DNA of 10,674 bases, from positions 1 through 10,674 of the forward strand of contig JAEXGP010000310.1 of assembly GCA_023450775.1 (NCBI GenBank). The letters run 5' to 3'. Source of the stretch: Actinomycetes bacterium. Its GTDB lineage: Bacteria > Actinomycetota > Acidimicrobiia > Acidimicrobiales > Microtrichaceae. Under the pieces are notes generated by a model. That model made no database searches. It saw only the letters and a list, made by a program, of their open reading frames with translations, and had not been told where the DNA came from. The translations under genes were made by a program, and so were the position numbers. Shown one piece after another: positions 1 to 6,826 of the stretch. How positions within the stretch are numbered: position 1 is the stretch's first letter; each line of letters begins with the position of its first letter.

Positions 1-896
1 CGCCAACCCTCGGCGGCCAGCGCGTCGGCGAGCCGGTCGGGCCCGATGCGCTCGAGCAGGTCGCCGGCGTCGCCCCCCGCCGCCGGGATCAACGTGACGT
101 CCGCGGTCACCATCGGCTCAGGGTAGAGGAGTGTGAACCGGTCGCGGTTGGCGGCCGTGGCCAGCTCTGGACCCGACTCCTGCTCCAGAGGGCCCACCAC
201 GCTCATCGTGCCGGGACGGGTGAGGAGCACGCTCAGCGGGTCGGGGGCGACCACCGCAGCGCCGACCAGCTGGCTCAGCCAGGGCGAGCTCTCCTCCAGG
301 TCCAGGCGGTCCCAGGACGAGGAGCCCACGTGCGACGAGACGGCCTGGGAGAGAGCCACGAGCCCCGTGCCGGTGTCGGGTGCGGACAGCCCGGCCCGGA
401 AGGTCCCCCACGCCTGCTGGCCGCCGATCGCCGTCCACGGCTGTCCGGAGCTGTCGCCGATGCACGCCCAGGCCGGCGTGGAACCGCAGTGCTCGGTGAG
501 CGCCCGCATCCGGTCGGCCGGGCCGACCAGCGTGACCGGCGAGCGGGCCAGGACTCTGGAGGGCGCGCCGAGCACGTCGCCCTGCAGGCCGTTCTGCTGC
601 CGGTCGTCGGCGACGATCCCGGCCCACGGCCCCGCGGCGAGCCACGCCTCGAAGTCGGCGGTCTCGCCCTCCTGCGCCAGGCGGTCGGCGGTCGTTCCCT
701 CGTCCTCCACGCTGAGCCGGATGGAGTCGTCCTCCTCGGCCAGGCGCGTGCAGACCGCCCGCAGGTCCGAGCCGCACCGCAGCACGACGGTGTCGCCGCC
801 GCCCCCGCCGTCGTCGCCGTCGATCACGCTCTGGCGGATCCACCACGCGCCGCCGACCATGGCGAGCGCGGCGAGGACGGCGAGGAACCGCTTCAC
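1..896 (-). CDS. Substrate-binding-like extracellular protein (C-terminally incomplete)
   Basis: A GTG start (896-894) gives an open frame to the window edge, 298 residues visible, with no stop. Residues 2-20 (KRFLAVLAALAMVGGAWWI) form a signal peptide or single membrane anchor after a basic start. A Asp/Gly-rich spacer (27-35) follows, then a domain reading like a type 2 periplasmic binding protein: VVLRCGSDL at 37-45, a GLSAPDTGTGLVAL stretch at 169-182 (usual form: 'adP..s.tGl.al') and YPEPMVTADVTLIPA near 258-272. Cysteines at 41, 49, 137 and 145 could form disulfides outside the cell. The GTG overlaps the TGA of the upstream AAA+ gene (GTGA), and GAGGGG lies 7 bases before it. Known actinobacterial relatives often carry a von Willebrand A domain after this domain; whether this one does lies off the window. 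The ligand is unknown. Fold assignment is moderate; the coding frame is firm. Confidence 0.75.
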   Translation of the reverse strand, partial: MKRFLAVLAALAMVGGAWWIRQSVIDGDDGGGGGDTVVLRCGSDLRAVCTRLAEEDDSIRLSVEDEGTTADRLAQEGETADFEAWLAAGPWAGIVADDRQQNGLQGDVLGAPSRVLARSPVTLVGPADRMRALTEHCGSTPAWACIGDSSGQPWTAIGGQQAWGTFRAGLSAPDTGTGLVALSQAVSSHVGSSSWDRLDLEESSPWLSQLVGAAVVAPDPLSVLLTRPGTMSVVGPLEQESGPELATAANRDRFTLLYPEPMVTADVTLIPAAGGDAGDLLERIGPDRLADALAAEGW

Positions 897-2320
897 GCCG
901 GCACCCCTCGGCCCGCGTCGTCGGGCGAGGCCTGGTCGGGCAGGTCCTCGGGCAGCAGGGTGGTGAGGTCCTCCTCGGTGGGCGGCCCCTCCAGACGCAT
1001 GACCCGGCTGGCGTGGTGGTTGATCGCGGCCTCGAACAGGTTGCGGGCCAGCCGGGCGTTGCCGAAGCCCTGCCCTCGCGGCGTGGCGTCCAGCACGTCG
1101 CGGAGCTTGGCCCGCGCCTCGTCGGTCAGGCGGTACCGCTGCTTGTCGCCGATGCTGTCGACGATCCGGACGAGCTCGTCGGTCGTGTAGTCGGGGAAGT
1201 GGATGACCGTCGGGAACCGGGACCGCAGACCGGGGTTCGACGACAGCAGGTGCTCCATCTCGTCCGTGTAGCCCGCGACCACCAGCACCACGCGGTCGCG
1301 GCGGTCCTCCATGAGCTTCACGATCTGGTCGACTGCCTCCCGGCCGAAGTCGTTCTCGCCGCCGCGGGCCAGCGTGTAGGCCTCGTCGATGAACAGCATC
1401 CCCTCGTCGGCCTCGTCGAAGCGCTTCGTGACGAGCGGTGCGGTCTGGCCGACGTAGCCGGCGACCAGGCCGGAGCGGTCGGTCTCGACCAGGTGGCCCC
1501 GCTCGACCACGCCCAGCGTGCGGTAGATCTGCGCCAGCAGTCGGGCGACGGTGGTCTTGCCGGTGCCGGGGTTGCCGGTGAACACCAGGTGGTGGGAGGT
1601 CTCGACGGTGGGCAGCTCACGTTCGGCCCGCAGCTGCTGCACGCGCAGGAAGTCGGCGACGAGCCGCACCCGCGCCTTGACCTGTTCCAGCCCGACCAGG
1701 TCGTCGAGCTCCGCCAGCAGCTCTTCGAGCGGCCTCGGGGGCGGGTCGGGCGGTCGCTCGCCCCCGGGTGCCTCCGGTGCGAGCGCGGACTCGGGCGGCG
1801 TGGCGTGGACGGGCCGCTCGGGGTCGCGGCTGCGGAGACCGTCGAGCAGCCGGGCCCGCAGCGCCGAGATCGCCTCGAGCTCGGCGCGGGCCGGGATGAC
1901 GTCCAGGCTGGCGACCACGTGGGCGATGTCGAGCGACCGCTCGTAGTACCGGTCGGCCAGCCGGGTGCCGCTGCGGCGGTCGGCGTCGATCAGCAGCCCG
2001 AACAGCTCGGAGTCCACCTCCAGCCAGCGCCGGTGCCCCGCCACCATCGTCGAGCCCCGCAGGGTCTCGGGCGTGGCGCGGATGAGCTGGGAGTCCCGCA
2101 GGCGGGGGCCGAACGCGTCGATGAGGGCGTTCAGCTCCTCGTCGGTGTGGCGGTCGTCGGCGTCGATCATGGCGGTCGCCAGGTTGAACGCCTCGACCGT
2201 CACGTCGTCGGTGAAGCGGCCCCGGTCGATGCCCTTCAGCCCGCTCGTCGCCTCTTCGAGGGCCATCCCCACGTCGTCGACGAAGGACGACACCACCGCG
2301 TCGAGGGGTCCGGATCCCAC
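893..2320 (-). CDS. AAA+ ATPase of CbbX/SpoVK type with TerB-like N-terminal domain
   Basis: 475 residues from a GTG at 2320. The N-terminal ~160 residues are helical and contain FNLATAMIDADDRHTDEEL at 45-63, which resembles the acidic 'aDG...E' core of TerB-like domains. A Pro-rich linker spans 165-197. The AAA+ module has Walker A GNPGTGKT (249-256), pore loop YVGQTA (289-294), Walker B MLFIDEA (308-314), arginine-finger segment GLRSRFP (364-370) and sensor-2 GNARLARN (420-427). This is the CbbX/SpoVK/EccA class, hexameric remodelers that thread a client's terminus; CbbX acts on Rubisco, but no Rubisco gene is here. The start was chosen because TACCCT lies 8 bases upstream; the frame stays open through the antisense of proA, but that part is a shadow. 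ATG at codon 19 is an alternative start. The stop overlaps the next gene, so the substrate-binding-like protein is the likeliest partner. AAA+ class is sure; TerB identity is tentative. Confidence 0.88.
   Translation of the reverse strand: MGSGPLDAVVSSFVDDVGMALEEATSGLKGIDRGRFTDDVTVEAFNLATAMIDADDRHTDEELNALIDAFGPRLRDSQLIRATPETLRGSTMVAGHRRWLEVDSELFGLLIDADRRSGTRLADRYYERSLDIAHVVASLDVIPARAELEAISALRARLLDGLRSRDPERPVHATPPESALAPEAPGGERPPDPPPRPLEELLAELDDLVGLEQVKARVRLVADFLRVQQLRAERELPTVETSHHLVFTGNPGTGKTTVARLLAQIYRTLGVVERGHLVETDRSGLVAGYVGQTAPLVTKRFDEADEGMLFIDEAYTLARGGENDFGREAVDQIVKLMEDRRDRVVLVVAGYTDEMEHLLSSNPGLRSRFPTVIHFPDYTTDELVRIVDSIGDKQRYRLTDEARAKLRDVLDATPRGQGFGNARLARNLFEAAINHHASRVMRLEGPPTEEDLTTLLPEDLPDQASPDDAGRGVPA
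904..909 (-). promoter_or_regulatory. Shine-Dalgarno of the substrate-binding-like gene
   Basis: GAGGGG on the minus strand, 7 bases before the GTG at 896. It lies inside the end of the AAA+ gene and supports the GTG start that overlaps that gene's stop. It is the clearest ribosome-binding site in the window; most other starts have none. Confidence 0.55.
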
Positions 2321-2328
2321 GGCGGTGA

Positions 2329-2334
2329 AGGGTA
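2329..2334 (-). promoter_or_regulatory. -10 box for the TerB-AAA operon (leaderless)
   Basis: TACCCT on the minus strand, 8 bases before the GTG at 2320. This spacing puts the transcript start at or within 1-2 bases of the start codon. No convincing -35 is seen; it would lie within proA. It lies only 4 bases from the opposing proA -10 box. Confidence 0.45.
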
Positions 2335-2338
2335 TCGG

Positions 2339-2344
2339 TAGCCT
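2339..2344 (+). promoter_or_regulatory. -10 box of proA (leaderless)
   Basis: TAGCCT followed by TCCGGG and the ATG of proA, so transcription probably begins on the A of the start codon. No Shine-Dalgarno sequence is present. A -35 at normal spacing would fall near 2316-2321, where nothing resembles TTGACA. Confidence 0.55.
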
Positions 2345-2350
2345 TCCGGG

Positions 2351-3598
2351 ATGGCCGTCACCCCGATCCCGGAGCTCGCCCGTCGTGCCAAGGCGGCGTC
2401 GCGCCTGCTGGCGACGGCGTCCTCCGCCGTCAAGGACGAGGCGCTGCTGGCCGCCGCCGACCTGCTCGAGGCCCGCGCCGCCGACGTGCTCGCCGCCAAC
2501 GCACTGGACGTGGCGGGTGCCGAGGACGCCGGCATCCCGGCAGGGCTCGTCGACCGCCTGCGCCTCACCGAGGACCGCATCGCCGGCATGGCCGCCGGCC
2601 TGCGACAGGTGGCAGCGCTCCCTGACCCCGTCGGCGAGGAGCTCGACGGCTGGGTCCGTCCGAACGGCCTGCGCATCTCGCGTGTCCGGGTGCCGCTCGG
2701 CGTCGTGGCGATCATCTACGAGAGCCGTCCCAACGTCACCTCCGACGCCGCCGGGCTCTGCCTCAAGTCGGGCAACGCCGCCTTCCTCCGCGGCTCGTCG
2801 ACCGCCATCCACTCCAACCTCGCGATCGCGGACGTCCTCCGGGAGGCCGTGGCCAAGGCGGGGCTGCCCGAGGACTCGGTGATCGTGGTCGAGGACACGT
2901 CGCGCGAGGCCGCCACCGAGTTCATGCAGCAGGAGGGCCTGGTCGACTGCCTCATCCCGCGCGGAGGAGCGTCGCTGATCGCCTCCATCAAGGAGCACGC
3001 GACCGTGCCGTTCGTGATCGACGGTGACGGCAACTGCCACGTGTACGTCGACGAGGCGGCGGACCTGGACGTGGCCGAGCGGATCCTCGTCAACGCCAAG
3101 ACCCAGCGCCCGTCGGTGTGCAACTCGGCCGAGTCGCTCGTCGTCCACGCCAAGGTGGCCGCCGAGTTCCTGCCCCGCGTGGACGCCGCGCTCGCGGACG
3201 TGGAGCTGGTCGGCGACGGCCGGGCCCGGTCGCTGGTCCCGCGCATGGGCGAGGCCACCGAGGACGACTTCGCCAGCGAGTTCCTGGACCTGAAGATGTC
3301 GGTGCGCGTCGTCGACGACCTCGACCAGGCCATCGCCCACGTGAACGACCACTCGACCGGGCACTCCGAAGCAATCGTCACCACGGACGTGCGCGCCGCC
3401 GACCGCTTCCTCAACGAGGTCGACGCCGCCGCGGTGCTCCTGAACGCGTCGACCCGGTTCGTGGACGGCGAAGAGTTCGGCTTCGGCGCCGAGATCGGCA
3501 TCTCCACCCAGAAGCTCCACGCCCGGGGCCCCATGGGGCTCCAGCAGCTGACGACCGCCAAGTACGTGGTCCGCGGCGACGGCCAGATCCGGGGCTGA
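2351..3598 (+). CDS. proA: Gamma-glutamyl phosphate reductase (glutamate-5-semialdehyde dehydrogenase)
   Basis: Second step of proline synthesis: NADPH-dependent reduction of gamma-glutamyl phosphate to glutamate-5-semialdehyde in the cytosol, after ProB. The 415-residue length matches the family (about 415-420). Landmarks are IIYESRPNVT (119-128), SGNAAFLRGS (about 141-150), the catalytic segment NAKTQRPSVCNSAESL with nucleophile Cys257, and the C-terminal EIGISTQKLHARGPMGL segment typical of ProA. The ATG at 2351 sits 6 bases after a TAGCCT box. proB is often beside proA but is not here: upstream lies the divergent AAA+ gene, and downstream, after 4 bases, a serine hydrolase-like lipoprotein gene that is probably cotranscribed. 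The protein has an intact catalytic cysteine and no sign of decay. Identification is firm. Confidence 0.98.
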   Translation: MAVTPIPELARRAKAASRLLATASSAVKDEALLAAADLLEARAADVLAANALDVAGAEDAGIPAGLVDRLRLTEDRIAGMAAGLRQVAALPDPVGEELDGWVRPNGLRISRVRVPLGVVAIIYESRPNVTSDAAGLCLKSGNAAFLRGSSTAIHSNLAIADVLREAVAKAGLPEDSVIVVEDTSREAATEFMQQEGLVDCLIPRGGASLIASIKEHATVPFVIDGDGNCHVYVDEAADLDVAERILVNAKTQRPSVCNSAESLVVHAKVAAEFLPRVDAALADVELVGDGRARSLVPRMGEATEDDFASEFLDLKMSVRVVDDLDQAIAHVNDHSTGHSEAIVTTDVRAADRFLNEVDAAAVLLNASTRFVDGEEFGFGAEIGISTQKLHARGPMGLQQLTTAKYVVRGDGQIRG

Positions 3599-3602
3599 GC
3601 CC

Positions 3603-4424
3603 GTGCGGCGCACGGCGGCCGTCGCGCTGCTCGCCGTCTCGCTCGTCGCCGCTGCGGCGTGCGATCCGCCGAAGCCGCCGCCCGGGCCGCCCACCGGCGA
3701 GTGCCGGCCCGATCCCTTCACCGCCGAGCTCCAGCACGACATCGACGCGTTCGGCGCCGCCGCCCACCATGTGACCGCCGCCGTGTACGACGACCGGACG
3801 GGCTGCTGGTACCACCTCCGTCGAGGTCAGCGGGTCACGACCGCGTCGGTGATCAAGATCGAGATCATGGCGGCGACCATCTTGCGGGCGCAGGACCAGG
3901 GCCGGGGCCTGACCCACTGGGAGGCCACCCGGATCGGCCCGATGATCCACGCCTCCGACGACGCCGCCGCGTCCGCGCTGTGGACCGACCTCGGCGGGGC
4001 GAGGGGCATGTCGGACTGGGGCGCCCGGATGGGCCTGGGCGCGACCGATGAGATCGAGCCCAAGTGGGGGCTGAGCTCCACCACCGCCGAGGACCAGGCC
4101 GCGTTCGTGCACCGGCTGCTGCAGGGCGACCTGCTCGAACCCGCCCGGCGCGGCCTGGCGTGGTGGGAGCTCGAGAACATCCGGGACGACCAACGATGGG
4201 GCATCCGCTACGGCGTGCCGCCGGGCTGGGAGGTGGGCCACAAGAACGGGTTCGCCGGTTCCGCCTGCTGCGGGTGGCGCGTGAACTCCGTGGGCTACGT
4301 CGCGGATCCGGCCGGCGGCGGCTACTCGATCGCGATCCTGTCCGACGGCTGGGCGTCGCTGCCCCAGGGCGTGCCGATGGTCGAGGTCGTCGCCGGGGCG
4401 GTGGCCCGGTCGCTGGCGCACTGA
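3603..4424 (+). CDS. Putative lipoprotein, class A beta-lactamase-like serine hydrolase
   Basis: 273 residues from a GTG 4 bases after the proA stop; GGGG 8 bases upstream is a weak ribosome site. Residues 1-20 look like a lipoprotein signal (MRRTAAVALLAV.., VAAAAC with Cys20 as lipidation site), followed by a Pro-rich tether CDPPKPPPGPP. The serine beta-lactamase/PBP-like fold is suggested by SVIK (82-85, SxxK with nucleophile Ser82 and Lys85), SDD (118-120) in place of SDN, and KNG (214-216) in place of KTG. No clear ExxLN deacylation glutamate (Ambler Glu166) is seen, so true beta-lactamase activity is doubtful. DDQRWGIRYGVPPGW (195-209) before the KNG motif is common in actinobacterial serine hydrolases annotated as beta-lactamase-like. 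It probably acts outside the membrane on a peptide or cell-wall substrate. Cotranscription with proA is likely; a functional link is not evident. Confidence 0.88.
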   Translation: MRRTAAVALLAVSLVAAAACDPPKPPPGPPTGECRPDPFTAELQHDIDAFGAAAHHVTAAVYDDRTGCWYHLRRGQRVTTASVIKIEIMAATILRAQDQGRGLTHWEATRIGPMIHASDDAAASALWTDLGGARGMSDWGARMGLGATDEIEPKWGLSSTTAEDQAAFVHRLLQGDLLEPARRGLAWWELENIRDDQRWGIRYGVPPGWEVGHKNGFAGSACCGWRVNSVGYVADPAGGGYSIAILSDGWASLPQGVPMVEVVAGAVARSLAH

Positions 4425-4470
4425 GCCGTGCAGCGGGTCTCGGTCGTCCGACCCCGCCGCCGCCCGCCCG

Positions 4471-4476
4471 TAGCCT
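4471..4476 (+). promoter_or_regulatory. -10 box of the GNAT gene (leaderless)
   Basis: TAGCCT in the 59-base gap between the serine hydrolase-like gene and the acetyltransferase, 7 bases before the ATG at 4484. It resembles the boxes before proA and the MoxR gene. It fixes the start and implies the gene can be expressed apart from proA. No -35 is recognisable. Confidence 0.55.
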
Positions 4477-4483
4477 GGGGCGG

Positions 4484-5119
4484 ATGGCGACCGGAGCCGA
4501 CGTGCAGATCCGTACCTTCCGCCCCGGCGACGAGGGCGCGCTCATGCAGGTGTGCCTGCGGACCGGCGACGCCGGCCAGGACGCCACGGGCCAGCTCGTC
4601 GACGGCGACCTGATGGGCGCGATCTGGTGCATGCCGTACCTGGTGCTGGAACCCGAGTTGGCCTCCGTGGTCGCGGTCGGCGACGAGCCGCCGATCGGCT
4701 ACGTCCTCGGTGCCCTGGACACCGTGGCGTTCCACGCCGCTGCGGAGGAGCGCTACTGGCCGGCGGTCCGGGAGCGCTACCCGCTCGACGCGTTCGACGA
4801 CGACCAGCTGGACGCCCTGCTCGTCCACCTCATCCACGACCGCAGCGGTGCCGCCGGTGAGGACTCGGCGCTGCTCGAGCGATACCCGTCGCACCTCCAC
4901 ATCGACCTGCTGCCCGAGGTCCAGGGCGAGGGCCTGGGCCGTCGGCTGATCGACCGGCTGCTGGATCAGCTGGCCGAGCGGGGGAGCACCGGGGTGCACC
5001 TGGGCGTGAGCCGGCGCAACACGGGCGCCATCGAGTTCTACCGGCGGGTCGGGTTCGAGGAGTGGGGCTCGGGCGACGCCATCAACCAGACGTTCGTGCG
5101 CGCGATCACGCCTCGGTGA
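4484..5119 (+). CDS. GNAT acetyltransferase resembling the O-GlcNAcase acetyltransferase-like domain
   Basis: 211 residues. A GNAT fold is shown by IRTFRPGDEGALMQVC (9-24), IGYVLGALDT (71-80), HLHIDLLPEVQGEGLGRRLID (about 137-157) with acetyl-CoA pyrophosphate loop QGEGLG (147-152), and the C-terminal NTGAIEFYRRVGFEEWG (179-195). The inserted segment with YWPAVRERYP (91-100), the PYLVLEP stretch (51-57) and YPSHLHIDLLP are, from memory, characteristic of bacterial homologs of the acetyltransferase-like domain of eukaryotic O-GlcNAcase. That eukaryotic domain lacks convincing acetyltransferase activity; the bacterial stand-alone forms keep the CoA loop, and their acceptor is not established. 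The frame is open upstream into the serine hydrolase-like gene, but the ATG at 4484, 7 bases after TAGCCT, is preferred. No glycosidase gene is nearby. The stop is 3 bases from the convergent ABC-F stop. Confidence 0.92.
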   Translation: MATGADVQIRTFRPGDEGALMQVCLRTGDAGQDATGQLVDGDLMGAIWCMPYLVLEPELASVVAVGDEPPIGYVLGALDTVAFHAAAEERYWPAVRERYPLDAFDDDQLDALLVHLIHDRSGAAGEDSALLERYPSHLHIDLLPEVQGEGLGRRLIDRLLDQLAERGSTGVHLGVSRRNTGAIEFYRRVGFEEWGSGDAINQTFVRAITPR

Positions 5120-5139
5120 CCCTCAGGCCTCGGTGACCC
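5110..5139. repeat. 17-bp tandem repeat across the convergent stop codons
   Basis: GCCTCGGTGACCCTCAG (5110-5126) is followed directly by a partial second copy, GCCTCGGTGACCC (5127-5139): 13 identical bases at a 17-base period. Copy 1 contains the acetyltransferase TGA (5117-5119) and the ABC-F stop (TGA as 5125-5123). Copy 2 encodes the last residues of the ABC-F protein (RVTEA). The period is not a multiple of three, so on the minus strand the second reading of VTEA and a TGA lies in another frame. Confidence 0.8.
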
Positions 5140-6775
5140 GGCCGTCGAGCACCTCGATGCGGCGCTCCACCCGCACCGCCTCGAGCAGCCGCCGGTCGTG
5201 GCTGACCAGCAGCAGCGTGCCGTCGAAGCCGTCGAGCGCCTGCTCCAGCTGCTCGATCGCCGGCAGGTCCAGGTGGTTCGTCGGCTCGTCGAGCACCAGC
5301 ACGTTCACGCCGCGGGCCTGCAGCAGGGCCAAGGCCGCCCGGGTGCGCTCGCCGGGCGACAGCCCGGCGGCGGGCCGCCCGACCTGCTCGCCGCCCAGGC
5401 CGAACTTGGCGAGCAGCGTCCGGATCTCCGAGGTCGTCTGCTCGGCGCCGTCGCCCTCCCGGAGGTGGTCCGCGAACGCGTCCAGCAGCGTGCGGTCGTC
5501 GCCGAACGCGGCGCGGGCCTGGTCCACCTCGCCGATCCGCACCGAGGCCCCGAGCGACGCCGAGCCCTCGTCCGGCTCCAGCCGCCCGAGCAGCAGCGCC
5601 AGCAACGTGGACTTGCCCGAGCCGTTGGGGCCGGTGATGGCGATGCGGTCGCCGCGGTCCACCTGCAGCGTGACCGGCCCGAGGGTGAAGTCGCCGAGGC
5701 GGACGACGGCGGCGGAGGTCGTCGCCACCACCTGGCCCGACGGCGGGGCGCCCGCGATCGAGAACCGCAGCTCCCACTCCTTGCGGGGCTCCTCGACCTC
5801 CTCGATCCGCTCGATCGCCTTCTCGGTCCGGCGGGCCTTGGCCGCCAGCTCCTCCGAGGTGGCGATGTTGTGGTGGCGGATGAACTTGTCGCGCTCGGAC
5901 CGGTCGCGCCGGGCGCTGCCGGCGCCCTTGTCCGCCCACGCCCGCTGCGTGCGGGCCCGGTCGGTCAGCGTCTGGACGGTGTCGGCGTACTCCTCGTATC
6001 GCTCCCTCGCCTGCTCCCGGGCCCGCGCCCGCTCGGTCAGGTAGGACTCGTAGCCGCCGCCGTACAGCTGCCACGACTGCTGGTGGCGGTCGAGCTCCAG
6101 CACCTGGGTGGCGGTGCGGGTCAGGAACTCGCGGTCGTGGCTGACCACGACGATGCCGCTCGACGCCTCCTGCACGAACCGCTCGAGTCGTTCGAGCCCC
6201 ACCAGATCCAGGTCGTTCGTCGGCTCGTCGAGCAGCAGCACGTCGAAACGGCTGAGCAGGAGGGCGGCCAGGCTGGCGCGGGCGGCCTGGCCGCCCGACA
6301 GGGTGGTCATGTGCTGGTCCGCGTCCACGTCCAGGCCCACGTCGGAGGCCACCTGCGGGATGCGGGCGTCCAGGTCCGCTCCGCCGAGCGCGAGCCATCG
6401 CTCGAGCGCCAGCGCGTAGCGGTCGTCGCTGCCGTCGGTCCCGGCGGCCAGCGCGGCGGTGGCCGCATCCATCTCCTCCTGGGCCGCGGCCACGCCGGTA
6501 CGCCGCGCGAGGTAGGCGGCCACGGACTCCCCGGGGACCCGGTCGGTCTCCTGCGGGAGCAGGCCGACGGTGGCGTCGGGCGGCTGGAGCACCACGTCGC
6601 CCGACGCCGGCGCCTCCAGGCCCGCCAGCTGCCGGAGCAGGGTGGACTTGCCGGCCCCGTTCGGGCCGACCAGGCCGGTGACGGACCCGGGCGCCACCAC
6701 CAGGTCGACGCCGGAGAACAGGGTGCGGGGGCCGTGCTCGGCGGTCAGTCCACGGGCCACCAGCTGCGCACTCAT
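5123..6775 (-). CDS. ABC-F family ATPase (ribosome-associated, possible antibiotic-resistance type)
   Basis: 550 residues with two ABC ATPase domains and no membrane segments. Domain 1: Walker A GPNGAGKS (37-44), signature LSGGQ (159-163), Walker B LLLDEP (180-185), switch His213. Linker about 229-350, strongly charged and helical, with a basic tip around 276-312. Domain 2: Walker A GPNGSGKS (382-389), variant signature LSPGE (472-476), Walker B LVLDEP (493-498), His526. ABC-F proteins bind the ribosomal E site and push the linker toward the peptidyl-transferase centre. The tip segment (ADKGAGSARR..DKFIRHHNIATSEE) resembles, from memory, actinobacterial TlrC/CarA-type proteins that protect ribosomes from macrolides; a housekeeping translation factor is the alternative. 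The ATG at 6775 lies 8 bases after TACGAT; an in-frame ATG at 6799 would place that box inside the gene. The protein is intact, and the drug, if any, is unknown. Confidence 0.93.
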   Translation of the reverse strand: MSAQLVARGLTAEHGPRTLFSGVDLVVAPGSVTGLVGPNGAGKSTLLRQLAGLEAPASGDVVLQPPDATVGLLPQETDRVPGESVAAYLARRTGVAAAQEEMDAATAALAAGTDGSDDRYALALERWLALGGADLDARIPQVASDVGLDVDADQHMTTLSGGQAARASLAALLLSRFDVLLLDEPTNDLDLVGLERLERFVQEASSGIVVVSHDREFLTRTATQVLELDRHQQSWQLYGGGYESYLTERARAREQARERYEEYADTVQTLTDRARTQRAWADKGAGSARRDRSERDKFIRHHNIATSEELAAKARRTEKAIERIEEVEEPRKEWELRFSIAGAPPSGQVVATTSAAVVRLGDFTLGPVTLQVDRGDRIAITGPNGSGKSTLLALLLGRLEPDEGSASLGASVRIGEVDQARAAFGDDRTLLDAFADHLREGDGAEQTTSEIRTLLAKFGLGGEQVGRPAAGLSPGERTRAALALLQARGVNVLVLDEPTNHLDLPAIEQLEQALDGFDGTLLLVSHDRRLLEAVRVERRIEVLDGRVTEA

Positions 6776-6783
6776 GGCCGGCG

Positions 6784-6789
6784 ATCGTA
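6784..6789 (-). promoter_or_regulatory. -10 box of the ABC-F gene (leaderless or nearly so)
   Basis: TACGAT on the minus strand, 8 bases before the ATG at 6775. There is no Shine-Dalgarno sequence and no clear -35. This decides the start against the in-frame ATG at 6799. The inverted repeat 6827-6842 lies about 40 bases upstream. Confidence 0.45.
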
Positions 6790-6826
6790 GGGACGGCACC
6801 GGTGGAACGCCGAGCGAGAATCGTGA

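Noticed and set aside
118..966. Long plus- and minus-strand frames in the first 900 bases other than the substrate-binding-like one.
   Set aside because: They translate to low-complexity Arg/Ser/Pro-rich sequence. The minus-strand frame from GTG 896 has a signal peptide, a ribosome site and balanced composition.
2321..3742. Open minus-strand frame extending the TerB-AAA protein by some 470 residues opposite proA.
   Set aside because: proA is certain on the plus strand with a complete, conserved protein; the antisense translation is low-complexity Val/Asp/His/Gly-rich and resembles no family. The GTG at 2320 with its -10 box is the better start.
4064..4483. In-frame upstream extension of the acetyltransferase inside the serine hydrolase-like gene.
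   Set aside because: It overlaps the conserved KNG-containing end of the hydrolase in another frame and reads as Arg/Gly-rich shadow; GNAT homology begins after the ATG at 4484.
6797..6804. CACCGGTG palindrome in the ABC-F promoter region.
   Set aside because: An 8-bp GC-rich palindrome is expected often by chance in this composition and has no other support.
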